Assembly: GCF_015220045.1 (NCBI RefSeq)
Contig: NZ_JADBGB010000001.1
Span: forward strand, 1,331,001 to 1,395,000
From: Marivivens aquimaris
GTDB lineage: Bacteria; Pseudomonadota; Alphaproteobacteria; Rhodobacterales; Rhodobacteraceae
Direction: 5' to 3'
DNA: 64,000 nt
The notes under the pieces were generated by a model that was not told the origin of the DNA, searched no databases, and worked only from the letters and a program-made list of their open reading frames with translations. Positions 43,173 through 52,693 of this stretch are shown here, piece by piece. The translations under genes and the position numbers were made by a program. How positions within the stretch are numbered: the stretch's first letter is position 1; the number at the start of each line of letters is the position of its first letter.

Positions 43173-44454
43173 CGATATCTGCCTGTAGTCCGCCGAGCCG
43201 TTCGCTGTCGGTCAGGCGTAGGGTCCCGCCGTGCAGACGCGCAACATCCGCAACGATCGCAAGGCCAAGGCCCACGCCCGTCCCTTGGTTCTGGTTGCGC
43301 GCGGGGTCGAGCCGCACGAAGGGCCGCATCGCTTCCTCGCGCCTCTCGAATGGAATGCCCGGACCGTTGTCTTCGACGGTAATGCGGAGCGTGCGCTCGG
43401 TCAGCACCATCGACACCTCGGCCTTTGTCGCGCCGTAGCGCAGCGCGTTCCCGATCAGGTTCTCGACCGCGCGTCGCAACGCCAGTTCGCGCAGGGGCAT
43501 GACCATCGACGGGCTGACATTGCCCGTGTCGATGAGCGTCACGTTCTGCCCTGCCCTCACCGCGTCTTCCACAGCGCGAGTAACAAGCGTCAAGGGTGAC
43601 GTCGGCTCCGCCACCTCGCCAGCGTCAGCACGTCCGTAATCAAGGAACGCCGCGACCAGTTTTTCCATGTCCGCCACGTCTTCGATCATCGGGGCGGCGT
43701 CGTCTTCGTCGATCAACGACAGCCCGAGCCTCAGGCGGGTGATCGGCGTGCGCAGGTCGTGACTGATCCCCGCGAGCATCATCGTCCGGCTCTGGTTCAG
43801 GCGCTCGATCCGGCTGCGCATTTCAATAAAGGCGGTCCCTGCCGCGCGAACCTCATTTGCACCGCCGGGGTTGTAGGTTACCATCCGGCCCTTGCCGTAC
43901 TCTGCCGCCGCATTCGCGAGCCTACGGATCGGACGCAGCTGATTGCGCAGGAAGATATAGGCGACGATGGTCAGCACCGTGCCCATGACCACCATGATGA
44001 CAATCAGCTGGTGCGGGTTCGAAGCGGAAACCCTGACCCGCTGGAATTCCAGCCTGTAGATCGGCCCGCGCTCAATCCAGACGACCACCTCGCGGCGGTT
44101 CGAAAGGTCCACCGCCAGCACACCGTCCAGACGATCGCGCAGCGTCGAAATCATCGCCCGCCCCGAAAAATCAAAGACCCCGCGACGGTCCGCGGTCGGC
44201 GCTTCGTCCACGGTACGGATCTCGATCTCCAGCGCCTCGGCCAGCGCGCTCTGGCTGGCGGGCGGGCTGTCGAGGATCAGTGTCAGCTCCCGCTCGACCG
44301 CTTTGGTCATCAGAACCGTCACGCCTTCAAAATGGCGTTGAATAAAGACCACCGATACCAGAAGCTGCAAGGAAATGACCGGCAAGAGCAGGATGAGCGC
44401 GGCCCGCCCGTAAAGGCTTTTCGGCAAATAGGATTTCAGCGGTTTGAGGCTCAT
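43159..44454 (-). CDS. EnvZ-like sensor histidine kinase, no adjacent response regulator
   Basis: 431 residues. First membrane helix AALILLLPVISLQLLVSVVF, a periplasmic sensor of about 110 residues, second helix IVIMVVMGTVLTIVAYIF, HAMP domain, then HisKA with LAGISHDLRTPITRLRLGLS (phospho-histidine) and HATPase with NLIGNALRYG, DNGPGIPF and GTGVGLGLAIV. This resembles EnvZ-type kinases. Neither neighbour is a response regulator, so its partner is encoded elsewhere. The start is 43 bases from the divergent MBL-fold gene. Confidence 0.93.
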   Translation of the reverse strand: MSLKPLKSYLPKSLYGRAALILLLPVISLQLLVSVVFIQRHFEGVTVLMTKAVERELTLILDSPPASQSALAEALEIEIRTVDEAPTADRRGVFDFSGRAMISTLRDRLDGVLAVDLSNRREVVVWIERGPIYRLEFQRVRVSASNPHQLIVIMVVMGTVLTIVAYIFLRNQLRPIRRLANAAAEYGKGRMVTYNPGGANEVRAAGTAFIEMRSRIERLNQSRTMMLAGISHDLRTPITRLRLGLSLIDEDDAAPMIEDVADMEKLVAAFLDYGRADAGEVAEPTSPLTLVTRAVEDAVRAGQNVTLIDTGNVSPSMVMPLRELALRRAVENLIGNALRYGATKAEVSMVLTERTLRITVEDNGPGIPFERREEAMRPFVRLDPARNQNQGTGVGLGLAIVADVARLHGGTLRLTDSERLGGLQADIVIAR

Positions 44455-44497
44455 GCGCAGAGGCTAACCGCCACGCAGCAAAGAAGAAAGCGAAACG

Positions 44498-45358
44498 ATG
44501 CGGCAAGCAATCACGGACGACATCGTTCTGGTCCGCGCAGACAACCCGTCGCCCATGACTTTCACGGGGACGAACAGTTATGTGGTGGGCAACGAAAGCG
44601 TCGTGGTCATCGACCCCGGCCCGCTGAGTAACGCCCATCTGGACGCCTTGCTGGCCGAGATCGCTGGCCGCCCCGTGGACGGCATCATCGTCACCCACGC
44701 GCACCTCGACCACTCGCCGCTTGCCCGCCCGCTGGCCGAAAAAGCCGGCGCCAAGGTCTACGCCTTTGGCCGCGCCGAGGCTGGCCGTTCCGACGTGATG
44801 ACCGACCTCGCCGCGCGCGGGTTGGTGCGGGGCGGCGAAGGAGTGGATCATGACTTCGATCCCGATGTGATCGTGGCGGACGGAGATACGATCTTAGGCA
44901 TGACGGTTCACCACACCCCCGGTCATATGGGTAACCACATCTGCCTTGAGCGCGGAGACATTATGTTCACCGCCGATCACATCATGGGCTGGGCGACCTC
45001 GATGGTCTCTCCGCCCGACGGTGATCTGAGCGACTTCATGGCGTCCTGTCGCAAGATGCTGACGATCCCCAGCACGCTCTACCTGCCCGGTCACGGTGAT
45101 CCCGTGACAGAGCCGCACGACCGCGTCCGCTGGCTCATTGCGCACCGCCTCGAACGGGAGACACAGATCATGGAGGCCCTCACGGACGGCCCCGCCGATG
45201 CGGACGCCCTGACCCGCCGGATCTATGCGGACGTACAGGAATCGCTCTGGCCTGCTGCCAAGCGCAACGTGATCGCGCATCTCGTTGATCTCACGAAGCA
45301 AAACCGCGCTTCGCCCGAGGGCGAACTGACGCCGACAGCCAAGTTTTTCAGGCTCTGA
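44498..45358 (+). CDS. MBL-fold metallo-hydrolase, LACTB2-like
   Basis: 286 residues. Zinc motif THAHLDHSPLARPL (HxHxDH), with further ligands in HHTPGHMGNHICL and FTADHIMGW, and LPGHGDPV. A winged-helix-like C-terminal part (ALTRRIYADVQESLWPAAK) is typical of the LACTB2 group, some of which are ribonucleases or thioesterases. NPSPMTFTGTNSYVVG is the family opening. Substrate unknown. tRNA-Asn genes follow. Confidence 0.92.
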   Translation: MRQAITDDIVLVRADNPSPMTFTGTNSYVVGNESVVVIDPGPLSNAHLDALLAEIAGRPVDGIIVTHAHLDHSPLARPLAEKAGAKVYAFGRAEAGRSDVMTDLAARGLVRGGEGVDHDFDPDVIVADGDTILGMTVHHTPGHMGNHICLERGDIMFTADHIMGWATSMVSPPDGDLSDFMASCRKMLTIPSTLYLPGHGDPVTEPHDRVRWLIAHRLERETQIMEALTDGPADADALTRRIYADVQESLWPAAKRNVIAHLVDLTKQNRASPEGELTPTAKFFRL

Positions 45359-45442
45359 AAGCCCCTTCACGGAAGGTTCAAAAAACTTGCAACTCCCCTC
45401 TTGCGGACCCTGAACACCATGGCTATACACCGCCGCAGATGT

Positions 45443-45517
45443 TCCGGCGTAGCTCAGCGGTAGAGCAGTTGACTGTTAATCAATTGGTCGTAGGTTCGAT
45501 CCCTACCGCCGGAGCCA
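45443..45517 (+). tRNA. tRNA-Asn(GTT), copy 1
   Basis: Acceptor TCCGGCG / CGCCGGA, D stem GCTC/GAGC, anticodon loop CTGTTAA (anticodon GTT), T loop TTCGATC, discriminator G and encoded CCA; 75 nt. Identical to the copy 48 bases downstream. Confidence 0.97.
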
Positions 45518-45565
45518 TCTCAAACCCTCTCGCATCAGGGTTTCACAAATAGACGCGAACGGCAT

Positions 45566-45640
45566 TCCGGCGTAGCTCAGCGGTAGAGCAGTTGACTGTT
45601 AATCAATTGGTCGTAGGTTCGATCCCTACCGCCGGAGCCA
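45566..45640 (+). tRNA. tRNA-Asn(GTT), copy 2
   Basis: Same 75-nt sequence as the preceding copy, arising from a local duplication; the spacer between them is not repeated. Both encode CCA. Confidence 0.97.
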
Positions 45641-45921
45641 AACAACTCTCCTAAATCAGAAGCAAGTTTGGCAGCCTCAGGCGTCGTTTTGCGCCCTCTC
45701 CTCACCTTTTGCTCCCTTTGGTTGCGCACCATTCCCCTTTTGGACAGGTGCTAGTCCATTGTCTGCTATAAATAAGTTTCCCCTACGTCCGTTAGCCTTT
45801 CTACCCGAGGAGGACGGCGGCCGTAGTTGATCGGCCCCGCAACACGCAAACTGCCTAGCCTCAAGAGGCCTGACCTCCTGCGAGCCATGACCGCGGGAAC
45901 GACTGACAAGGATGCGCGACG

Positions 45922-48729
45922 ATGCCAGTTGAATTTCCGGCCAACCTGAAGGCGGCAGCGACCCGTCTTCTCATGGAATCCAAAATCCTGCTTCAGGTGC
46001 GAACCGAAGACAGCCAGATCGTCGCGGCGAACGAGGTCGCGGTCAAAGACCTGTTCAATGGCGACGACGATCTGGTCGGGAAAAAGCTGGCAGACTATGT
46101 GCGTGAACACGAATACCTCGTCGCACGGATCAAGCAGGCGGCGGCGAAGGGCCGGAACACGCAGCTGAACCTGCACCTCAAGAACGACGCGCGCGCAGTG
46201 ACGTTCGATATCGTGTTCAACCGCTCGGGCAACGACCTTGACCACGTGATGATGATCGGCAGCCTCGTCCCGATCGACACCGACATGATGGGCCGAGTCG
46301 CAGCGGTCAAACGCAGCCAGGCCACCGTGGAATTCGACCTCGAAGGCAATGTGCTGGATGCGAACGAGAATTTCCTCAACCTGTTCAGCTATCAACTCGA
46401 CGAAGTCGTCGGCCGCCCCCACCGCATGTTCTGCAAGCCGAAATTCGCGAACTCCAAAGAATATCAGGAGATGTGGGAGAGCCTGCGCGACGGCGACTAC
46501 TACGACGGCGAGTTCGAGCGCGTCACCCGCAGCGGCTCGTCGGTCTGGATTCGCGCCAACTACAACCCGATCATCGGCCCCGACGGCAAGATCGCCCGCA
46601 TCGTCAAATACGCGATGGACGTCACCGACACCAAGGTTGAGGCGACCCGCAACAACAGCCGCTTTGCCGCGATGAGCTCTGCCATGGCCGTGGCGGAATT
46701 CGATCTGTCGGGCCATCTGGAAACGGCGAACGACAACTTCCTGAACCTGATGGGCTACGAGCAGGAAGAGGTCATCGGCGAACATCACCGCATGTTCATG
46801 CCGAAAAGCGAGCGCGATACGGCATCCTACAAACAGTTCTGGGACAACCTTGCGCGCGGCGTCTTCGAGAGCGGTGAATTCAAGCGCATCAACAAAAACG
46901 GCGACATCGTCTGGATGCAGGCCAGCTACAACCCCATCGTCGACCCCGACGGCAAGGTCATCCGCGTCATCAAGGTGGCGCTGGACATCACCGCCGAGAA
47001 AAAGCGCATCAACGAACTGCTGCGCCTGCTCGACACCGTGCAGCAGGGCCAGGTCACGATCGAATATTCGCCCGAGGGCGCGATTGTGGCCGCGAACGAT
47101 AAATTCTTCGACGTGTCGGGATATGCCCGCCACGAGATGGAAACCCTCGAAGCGCAGCACCTCTGGACCCGCGAGGGCGGCAGCTCGGTCACCTACTCGC
47201 GCCTGTGGCGTCAGATTCTGGACGGGAAGACGGTCGCCGGTGAATATCGCCGCTTCGGCGCGGATGGTAAGGACTTCTACCTGCAATCCACCTTCTCGCC
47301 GGTCTATGACATCGACGGCCGCCTGATGAAGATTTTCGAGGTCGGACACGACGTCACCGAAGCGATGATCGCGCGCGCCGACCAGACGGGCAAAGTCGAA
47401 GGCATCAACCGTTCCCAAGCGATGATCGAGTTCGATCTCGATGGCACGATCCTCAATGCCAACGACAATTTCCTACGACTGATGGGCTACATGCCGCAGG
47501 AAATCATCGGCAAGCAGCACCGCATCTTCGTCGACCGCAAGCAGGCGGAGTCGACGGACTACATTGAGTTCTGGAACAAGCTGCGCCGCGGTGAATATTC
47601 GCGTGGCGAATACTACCGCCTTAACAAAGCGGGCGAAGAGGTCATCATCCAAGCGACCTACAACCCGATCTTCGACGCGGACGGCAATCCTGTAAAGATC
47701 CTCAAGCTTGCCACCGACATCACCGAACGCCGCCGCAAGAACGCCGAGTTCGAAAGCCGCTTTAACGCGATCAACGCCAGCCAGGCTGTTGTCGAGTTCG
47801 ATCTTGATGGCAATGTCATCTCGGCCAACGACAACTTCCTGCAAGTGATGGGCTATTCGCTGCGCGAAGTCCTCGGCCAGCACCATGCGATCTTCTGCCT
47901 GCCGGAATATGTGCGCTCCGAACAGTATCGCCGTCTGTGGACCGATCTGCGCGCGTCCAAGTACATTTCGGGCCGTTTCCATCGCATTGGCAAATTCGGG
48001 CGGGACGTGTTCATCCACGCCACCTACTCACCGCTCAAGGACTCTCAGGGCAATACCGTCGGCGTCATCAAATACGCGCATGACATCACCGAGCAGGTGG
48101 AACTGGAGTGCATGATCCGAGGCAAGACCGACGAGATGACCAACACCGTGGCGCGCCTTGCGGGCTCGATCATGTCGATCAACACCTCCGCCGATAAGGC
48201 GTTGCACTACTCGCACGACACCAAGCGCAGCGCAGACAACGGCAACAGCTCTCTGTCCAACGCGATCGAGGCGATCGACCTGATGGCGAAGTCCTCGAAC
48301 TCCGTCGGCGAGATGGTCCGTGTGATCGGCGACATCGCCAACCAGACCAACCTTCTAGCCTTCAACGCCGCCATCGAGGCCGCACGCGCTGGCGAATACG
48401 GCGTCGGTTTCTCGGTTGTGGCGGACGAAGTGCGCAAGCTCGCCGAACGCAGTTCGAACGCCGCGATGGAGATTACAAAGCTCATCAGCGAAAGCTCTGC
48501 CCGCGTGACGCTTGGCACCGAACGATCGCAGACCGCCCGCACCGCCTTCGAGGATATCGTCGAGGCTGTGAACAACACCGCCGATATCATCTCTTCAATC
48601 TCGACCCTTGCCCGCGAACAGGACACCGTATCGAAATCGGTCGTCGATCTGATCGAGGAACTGTCCAAGGTTTCGACCATGAGCGAAGTGAACGCTGCGG
48701 ACTATAAAATTCGGTCGGTCGAAAGCTGA
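45922..48729 (+). CDS. soluble chemoreceptor with six PAS domains
   Basis: 935 residues, no transmembrane helix. Six PAS units follow each other (about 10 to 120, 130 to 245, 250 to 365, 370 to 490, 495 to 610, 615 to 730); five carry the repeated pattern VEFDLxGxxxxANDNFL..MGY. The last 200 residues form an MCP signalling domain with the hairpin tip [20 protein letters not shown] and [15 protein letters not shown]. It should sense a cytoplasmic signal (redox, ligand or heme/flavin bound by PAS) and act on CheA. The stop overlaps the next gene's ATG (TGATG). A candidate TATAAA lies at 45767 to 45772. Confidence 0.94.
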   Translation: MPVEFPANLKAAATRLLMESKILLQVRTEDSQIVAANEVAVKDLFNGDDDLVGKKLADYVREHEYLVARIKQAAAKGRNTQLNLHLKNDARAVTFDIVFNRSGNDLDHVMMIGSLVPIDTDMMGRVAAVKRSQATVEFDLEGNVLDANENFLNLFSYQLDEVVGRPHRMFCKPKFANSKEYQEMWESLRDGDYYDGEFERVTRSGSSVWIRANYNPIIGPDGKIARIVKYAMDVTDTKVEATRNNSRFAAMSSAMAVAEFDLSGHLETANDNFLNLMGYEQEEVIGEHHRMFMPKSERDTASYKQFWDNLARGVFESGEFKRINKNGDIVWMQASYNPIVDPDGKVIRVIKVALDITAEKKRINELLRLLDTVQQGQVTIEYSPEGAIVAANDKFFDVSGYARHEMETLEAQHLWTREGGSSVTYSRLWRQILDGKTVAGEYRRFGADGKDFYLQSTFSPVYDIDGRLMKIFEVGHDVTEAMIARADQTGKVEGINRSQAMIEFDLDGTILNANDNFLRLMGYMPQEIIGKQHRIFVDRKQAESTDYIEFWNKLRRGEYSRGEYYRLNKAGEEVIIQATYNPIFDADGNPVKILKLATDITERRRKNAEFESRFNAINASQAVVEFDLDGNVISANDNFLQVMGYSLREVLGQHHAIFCLPEYVRSEQYRRLWTDLRASKYISGRFHRIGKFGRDVFIHATYSPLKDSQGNTVGVIKYAHDITEQVELECMIRGKTDEMTNTVARLAGSIMSINTSADKALHYSHDTKRSADNGNSSLSNAIEAIDLMAKSSNSVGEMVRVIGDIANQTNLLAFNAAIEAARAGEYGVGFSVVADEVRKLAERSSNAAMEITKLISESSARVTLGTERSQTARTAFEDIVEAVNNTADIISSISTLAREQDTVSKSVVDLIEELSKVSTMSEVNAADYKIRSVES

Positions 48730-50180
48730 TGAGCGAGGAGGCTGACACCGCACCAGCCGAAACGGCCAGCGGCGAGCGCAAGATCGACCTGCCGCAGCAC
48801 GATACGCTTGCGGTCATGGACCTCGGATCCACGCTGCTGGGCATTTCGGTTCTGAACATGCGCGAGGTCGTGAACGCGCCGGCCAGCTACCAGCCTGTGC
48901 CGAGCGGGGAGAAAGGCGTCGTCGGGGCCTTCATGCTGCGCAAGCAGATCATCCCCGTTATCGACCTGCCCGTCTTCCTCGGCGTGACGGACGAGCCGTC
49001 GCACACCAACGCCATCGTGGTCATTGTCGAACACGACAACCACCTGATCGGGCTGCGGGCACGCGGCACCGCGCGCCTTGTTCACGGTGACGCCTGCACA
49101 ATCGAACCCCTGCGCCATGCGCCCAACCACCGCACGGCGACCGTCACGGGGCAGCTTATCCACGATGGAGAGGCGATCTATCCGATGCTGGATGTCGCGG
49201 CTCTCTTTGCCGAAAACATCCCCGCCGTGCGCCTCATCACCAGCGAACAGCGGGACTGGAGCCTCAGCGACCGCTACCTGCTGTTCAAAACCGACGGCGT
49301 GCAGTTCTGTATGCCGCTCGAATATGCGACAGGGACCGTGGCGGATTCTTATGTCGAGGAAGTCGGCGCAGAGAGCCGTATCTGCTACGGCATGATCCGC
49401 TCGCACGGTATCCGGCTGGCGCTGGTGGATGTTTTCACGCTGCTCGGCCTCGCGACCGAACGGAAATCGGTGGTCAATAGTTCGGCCGTTATTGTCAAAG
49501 GTCTTGGCGATCAACGCATCGCCCTGCGCGTCGACAGCGTCATCGATATCATCCGCGTATCCGAAAGGGACATCGGCCCCATCCCGCCCGGCATGAACGT
49601 CCGCCACGGGCTCGCGGCAGGATCGGTGTCGCGCGGGGATGAGGACCACTTCATCATGCTGGACTTTAACGGCCTCCACGCCGATCAGGAGTTCGTCAAA
49701 CTCGGCAACCTGTCGCACAAACAGGATGCGGCTGGCACCTTTGAGACCGACACCCGAACCATCGACAGCAACGAAGTGAATTGCCTCGTCTTCAACCCCA
49801 ACGCGCTCGCCGCGATTGCCGTCGAGAACGTGATCGAGATCCTGCCGTGGCGCGAAACCCTTCCGCTCGGCAAGGAGCACGTCATGATCGGCACGATCAG
49901 CCATGGCGGGCACACGCTGCCAATCTACCGCCTCGACCACATCATCGGGCGCGAGGTGGAGGACCTGCCTCGCACCGCCGCCATCGTCGTGGTGCGTCAC
50001 GGTGATCGCAAAATCGGCTTTGCCATTCGCGAGCTTTGCGCGATCGAGGTGCTATCCGTGGTCCCGCAGAAAAAGCGGATGATCGGGCGCATCGCCTATC
50101 GCCGCATGGCGCACGGACGGCAGCTCCTCAATTTCATCGAGCCGGACGAGCTGGAAATTCCGCAGTACGCAATGGGCTAG
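48729..50180 (+). CDS. triple CheW-domain scaffold protein
   Basis: 483 residues made of three CheW-like domains (about 25 to 165, 175 to 325, 335 to 480). Each shows the CheW beta-barrel elements, for example GISVLNMREVVNAP, GVVGAFMLRKQIIPVIDLPV, then LGDQRIALRVDSVIDII, and LAAIAVENVIEILPW with HTLPIYRLDHII. There is no receiver domain, so it is not CheV. CheW couples receptors to CheA; three linked copies could build or brace receptor arrays. Translation is coupled to the PAS chemoreceptor, so they probably work together. cheA is not in the window. Confidence 0.88.
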   Translation: MSEEADTAPAETASGERKIDLPQHDTLAVMDLGSTLLGISVLNMREVVNAPASYQPVPSGEKGVVGAFMLRKQIIPVIDLPVFLGVTDEPSHTNAIVVIVEHDNHLIGLRARGTARLVHGDACTIEPLRHAPNHRTATVTGQLIHDGEAIYPMLDVAALFAENIPAVRLITSEQRDWSLSDRYLLFKTDGVQFCMPLEYATGTVADSYVEEVGAESRICYGMIRSHGIRLALVDVFTLLGLATERKSVVNSSAVIVKGLGDQRIALRVDSVIDIIRVSERDIGPIPPGMNVRHGLAAGSVSRGDEDHFIMLDFNGLHADQEFVKLGNLSHKQDAAGTFETDTRTIDSNEVNCLVFNPNALAAIAVENVIEILPWRETLPLGKEHVMIGTISHGGHTLPIYRLDHIIGREVEDLPRTAAIVVVRHGDRKIGFAIRELCAIEVLSVVPQKKRMIGRIAYRRMAHGRQLLNFIEPDELEIPQYAMG

Positions 50181-51073
50181 AGGAGGCCCGAGGTTTTCAC
50201 ATCCTCGGCGGCAAAATCGATCAGCGCGCGGATTTTGCGCGGAAGCGCCCTGCCCTCTAGGTACACAGCGCTGAGCGGCCCTGCGTCGGTGTCAAAGTCC
50301 GGCAGCACCGGCACCAGATCGCCCTTCGCCAGCGCCTTCGACATGGCGAAACGCGGTGTGTAGACGATACCGAGGCCCGCGCAGGCCAGCTCGCAGGACG
50401 CCACGGCGGAGTTCACGCGGAACTGGCCCGAGACATTTACCGCGAACTCCTCCCCATCCTTGCGGAACGTCCAGCGGCGCGGCTGGCGGCGGTTCATGTC
50501 GATGATGCAGGTGTGGTTTTCGAGGTCCGCAGGCGTTTCCGGCGTGCCGTGCGCGGCTAGATATTCAGGGCTCGCCACCGCCATTAGCTGGAACGCCCCC
50601 AGCTTGCGGGTCTTCAGCGACAGACGTTCCGACAGCCCCATGCGGAAGGCAACGTCGATGCCGTCGCTGGCAAGATCGACGTAGATGTCGCTCAGACGCA
50701 GGTCTATCTCCAACTTGGGATGTTCCTTTGCGAAGCGCCCCAGCATCCCGCAGATGTAAATCTCGCCCAAAGTGACAGGGGCTGAGACACGGATCATCCC
50801 CGTTAGCCCCCGCGACCCGCAGGACACCTCTGCCAGCAACTCGTCCAGATCGTCCAGCAGCGCAGGCGCGCGCGCCAGAAGGTCTTCGCCCGCGGGGGTC
50901 AGCCCCACCCGCCGCGTGGTCCGCTGGAACAGACGCACGCCTAAACGGGCCTCCAGTTCGGCCACGTATTTCGACGTCAGGCGGTTCGAGACGCCCAGAT
51001 GGTCCGCCGCAGCGGTGAATGATCCGGTCTGGGCAGTGGCGACAAAGGCGCGGAGTTCTTCGGTCAGGTCCAT
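50177..51073 (-). CDS. LysR-family transcriptional regulator
   Basis: 298 residues. N-terminal winged HTH (LRAFVATAQTGSFTAAADHL ... RLGVRLFQRTTRRVGLTPAG), then a co-inducer domain of two alpha/beta lobes (from about 90). The gene is divergent from doxX and the ygiD-type gene, which it very likely controls; in other bacteria the same trio occurs together. A palindrome AATACGTATT lies in the shared promoter region. The inducer is unknown, possibly an aromatic or quinone compound. Confidence 0.94.
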   Translation of the reverse strand: MDLTEELRAFVATAQTGSFTAAADHLGVSNRLTSKYVAELEARLGVRLFQRTTRRVGLTPAGEDLLARAPALLDDLDELLAEVSCGSRGLTGMIRVSAPVTLGEIYICGMLGRFAKEHPKLEIDLRLSDIYVDLASDGIDVAFRMGLSERLSLKTRKLGAFQLMAVASPEYLAAHGTPETPADLENHTCIIDMNRRQPRRWTFRKDGEEFAVNVSGQFRVNSAVASCELACAGLGIVYTPRFAMSKALAKGDLVPVLPDFDTDAGPLSAVYLEGRALPRKIRALIDFAAEDVKTSGLL

Positions 51074-51136
51074 GGTACATTCGGAACATATCGTGGAAAG
51101 TATTTCGGTAACTTCGCCATTTTATACCACATCCGC

Positions 51137-51146
51137 AATACGTATT
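51137..51146. promoter_or_regulatory. palindrome AATACGTATT in the lysR-doxX promoter region
   Basis: A perfect 10-bp dyad, 63 bases after the LysR start codon and 58 bases before doxX, is a plausible LysR recognition site but is short and lacks flanking symmetry. Confidence 0.3.
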
Positions 51147-51204
51147 TTGAGCCTCAGACAAATGAAGCCGCACGGAAGCGGCACACCACATCTGGAGCTA
51201 AGAC

Positions 51205-51627
51205 ATGAACACCAACACCCAAGCGGACTACGCCGCCTTTATTCTTCGCGTCAGCACGGGCATCCTCTTCCTCGCCCACGGTCTGATGAAAGTCTTCACC
51301 TTCACCATCCCCGGCACAGTCGGCTTCTTCGAAAGCCTTGGCCTGCCAGGTTTCCTCGCTTACCTGACCATCATCGCCGAACTCGGCGGTGGCGTCCTTC
51401 TGATCCTCGGCATCGGCACCCGCCTCGTTTCGCTGGCTCTGATCCCCGTTCTCCTCGGCGCCACTTGGGCGCACGCTGGTAACGGCTGGAGCTTCTCGGC
51501 AGCTGGCGGCGGTTGGGAATACCCGCTGTTCTGGACCGTTGCGCAAGCTTCGCTCGTCCTTCTGGGCGCAGGCGCCTATGCTGTCCGCATCCCCGCGCTG
51601 CAAAAGTCGCTCGGCCAGTTCGCCTAA
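51205..51627 (+). CDS. DoxX family membrane protein
   Basis: 140 residues, four hydrophobic helices. Family features: YAAFILRVSTGILFLAHGLM, GFFESLGLPGFLAYLTIIAE with GGGVLLILGIGTRL, and WEYPLFWTVAQASLVLLGAG. DoxX/YqjF proteins are inner-membrane redox-linked proteins of unclear chemistry, often induced by catechols or quinones. Paired with the dioxygenase gene 52 bases downstream and divergent from the LysR gene. Confidence 0.92.
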   Translation: MNTNTQADYAAFILRVSTGILFLAHGLMKVFTFTIPGTVGFFESLGLPGFLAYLTIIAELGGGVLLILGIGTRLVSLALIPVLLGATWAHAGNGWSFSAAGGGWEYPLFWTVAQASLVLLGAGAYAVRIPALQKSLGQFA

Positions 51628-51679
51628 CACTCACGGGGTCGCCCCATAAGGCGGCCCATCCCTCTCAGGAGCAAATACG

Positions 51680-52501
51680 ATGACTATCGCAACCGATCTT
51701 CAGAACTTACGCGACCGTCTGGCTCCGTCCGATCGGATGCCGCTGGTCTTTCTCGGTCACGGCAGCCCGATGAACGCGATCGAAGACACAAAGTTCAGCC
51801 GCGCATGGACCGAATTGGGCCAGAGCCTGCCGCGTCCCAAGGCCATCCTCGTGGTGTCCGCCCACTGGATGACCCAAGGCACCACGCTGGTCGACGTGTC
51901 CAAGATGCCGCGCACGATCCACGATTTCTACGGCTTCCCGCAGGCACTCTATGACCAGCAGTACGCGGCAGAGGGCGATCCCGAACTGGCCCGCACCGTG
52001 GCCAGTCTCCTCGCCAGCCACCACGCCGAAGAGGATGACACATGGGGCCTCGACCACGGCGCATGGACCGTGCTGAAGTTCCTCTATCCCGACGCCGATG
52101 TGCCTGTTTTTCAGGTGTCGATCGACATGGGCCGCGACCTCGATCACCAGTTGGAGATTGGCCGCACCCTGTCCGAACTGCGCGACCGCGGTGTGCTGAT
52201 CCTCGGTTCGGGCAACGTCGTCCACAACCTGCGCGCCATGCGTCCGGGCGGCGCGCCGCAGGACTTCGCGACTGAGTTCGACACGCTGTTCAAGGACAAG
52301 CTGGAGGACCGCGATCTGGCGCACCTCGCCGACCGGAATAAACTTGGCTCGCTCCTGACCATGGCGCACCCGTCCGTGGACCACTACATGCCCGCGCTGA
52401 CCATCGCCGGCGCGTCGGATGACAAGGACAAGCTGACGTTCATGACCGACGCCATCGACCTCGGTTCCGTGTCCATGCGGTCCTTCGTGTTCCACGCGTA
52501 A
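51680..52501 (+). CDS. ygiD: 4,5-DOPA-extradiol-dioxygenase-like protein (YgiD type)
   Basis: 273 residues. Class III extradiol dioxygenase fold: PLVFLGHGSPMNAIED carries an iron-ligand histidine, then VVSAHWMTQGTTLVDV, DTWGLDHGAWTVLKFLYPDA and LILGSGNVVHNLRAM. E. coli YgiD cleaves L-DOPA; plant and bacterial relatives act on catechols. AGGAGCAAATACG precedes the ATG. The linked doxX and LysR genes suggest a catechol-detoxifying unit, which is inferred. Confidence 0.92.
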   Translation: MTIATDLQNLRDRLAPSDRMPLVFLGHGSPMNAIEDTKFSRAWTELGQSLPRPKAILVVSAHWMTQGTTLVDVSKMPRTIHDFYGFPQALYDQQYAAEGDPELARTVASLLASHHAEEDDTWGLDHGAWTVLKFLYPDADVPVFQVSIDMGRDLDHQLEIGRTLSELRDRGVLILGSGNVVHNLRAMRPGGAPQDFATEFDTLFKDKLEDRDLAHLADRNKLGSLLTMAHPSVDHYMPALTIAGASDDKDKLTFMTDAIDLGSVSMRSFVFHA

Positions 52502-52693
52502 CCCGCGCGTTCTCCGAGAAATTCCGAAAGGCGGCCAAACATTTGGTCGCCTTTTCATTTTTCAGAAATGTTCTTGTTTTATCCTGACCACATCCGCCAT
52601 GATGGGATTCTCGGTTTGGATCTATTTGCCAGTCACATTTGCAACCTGAACCGTGTATGTCCGGCACGCGTGCCTTAATTTCGGGGAGCACAC

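Noticed and set aside
45443..45640. Tandem tRNA-Asn as an integration scar
   Set aside because: Both copies are complete and identical with no mobile genes between them; ordinary gene duplication fits.
45766..47418. 550-residue open frame on the minus strand opposite the chemoreceptor gene
   Set aside because: It is a mirror of a GC-rich gene with strong third-position bias; the plus strand encodes clear PAS domains.
52570..52584. LexA-like GTTC-N7-ATCC upstream of the sbcD-like gene
   Set aside because: Two core mismatches, too weak to claim.
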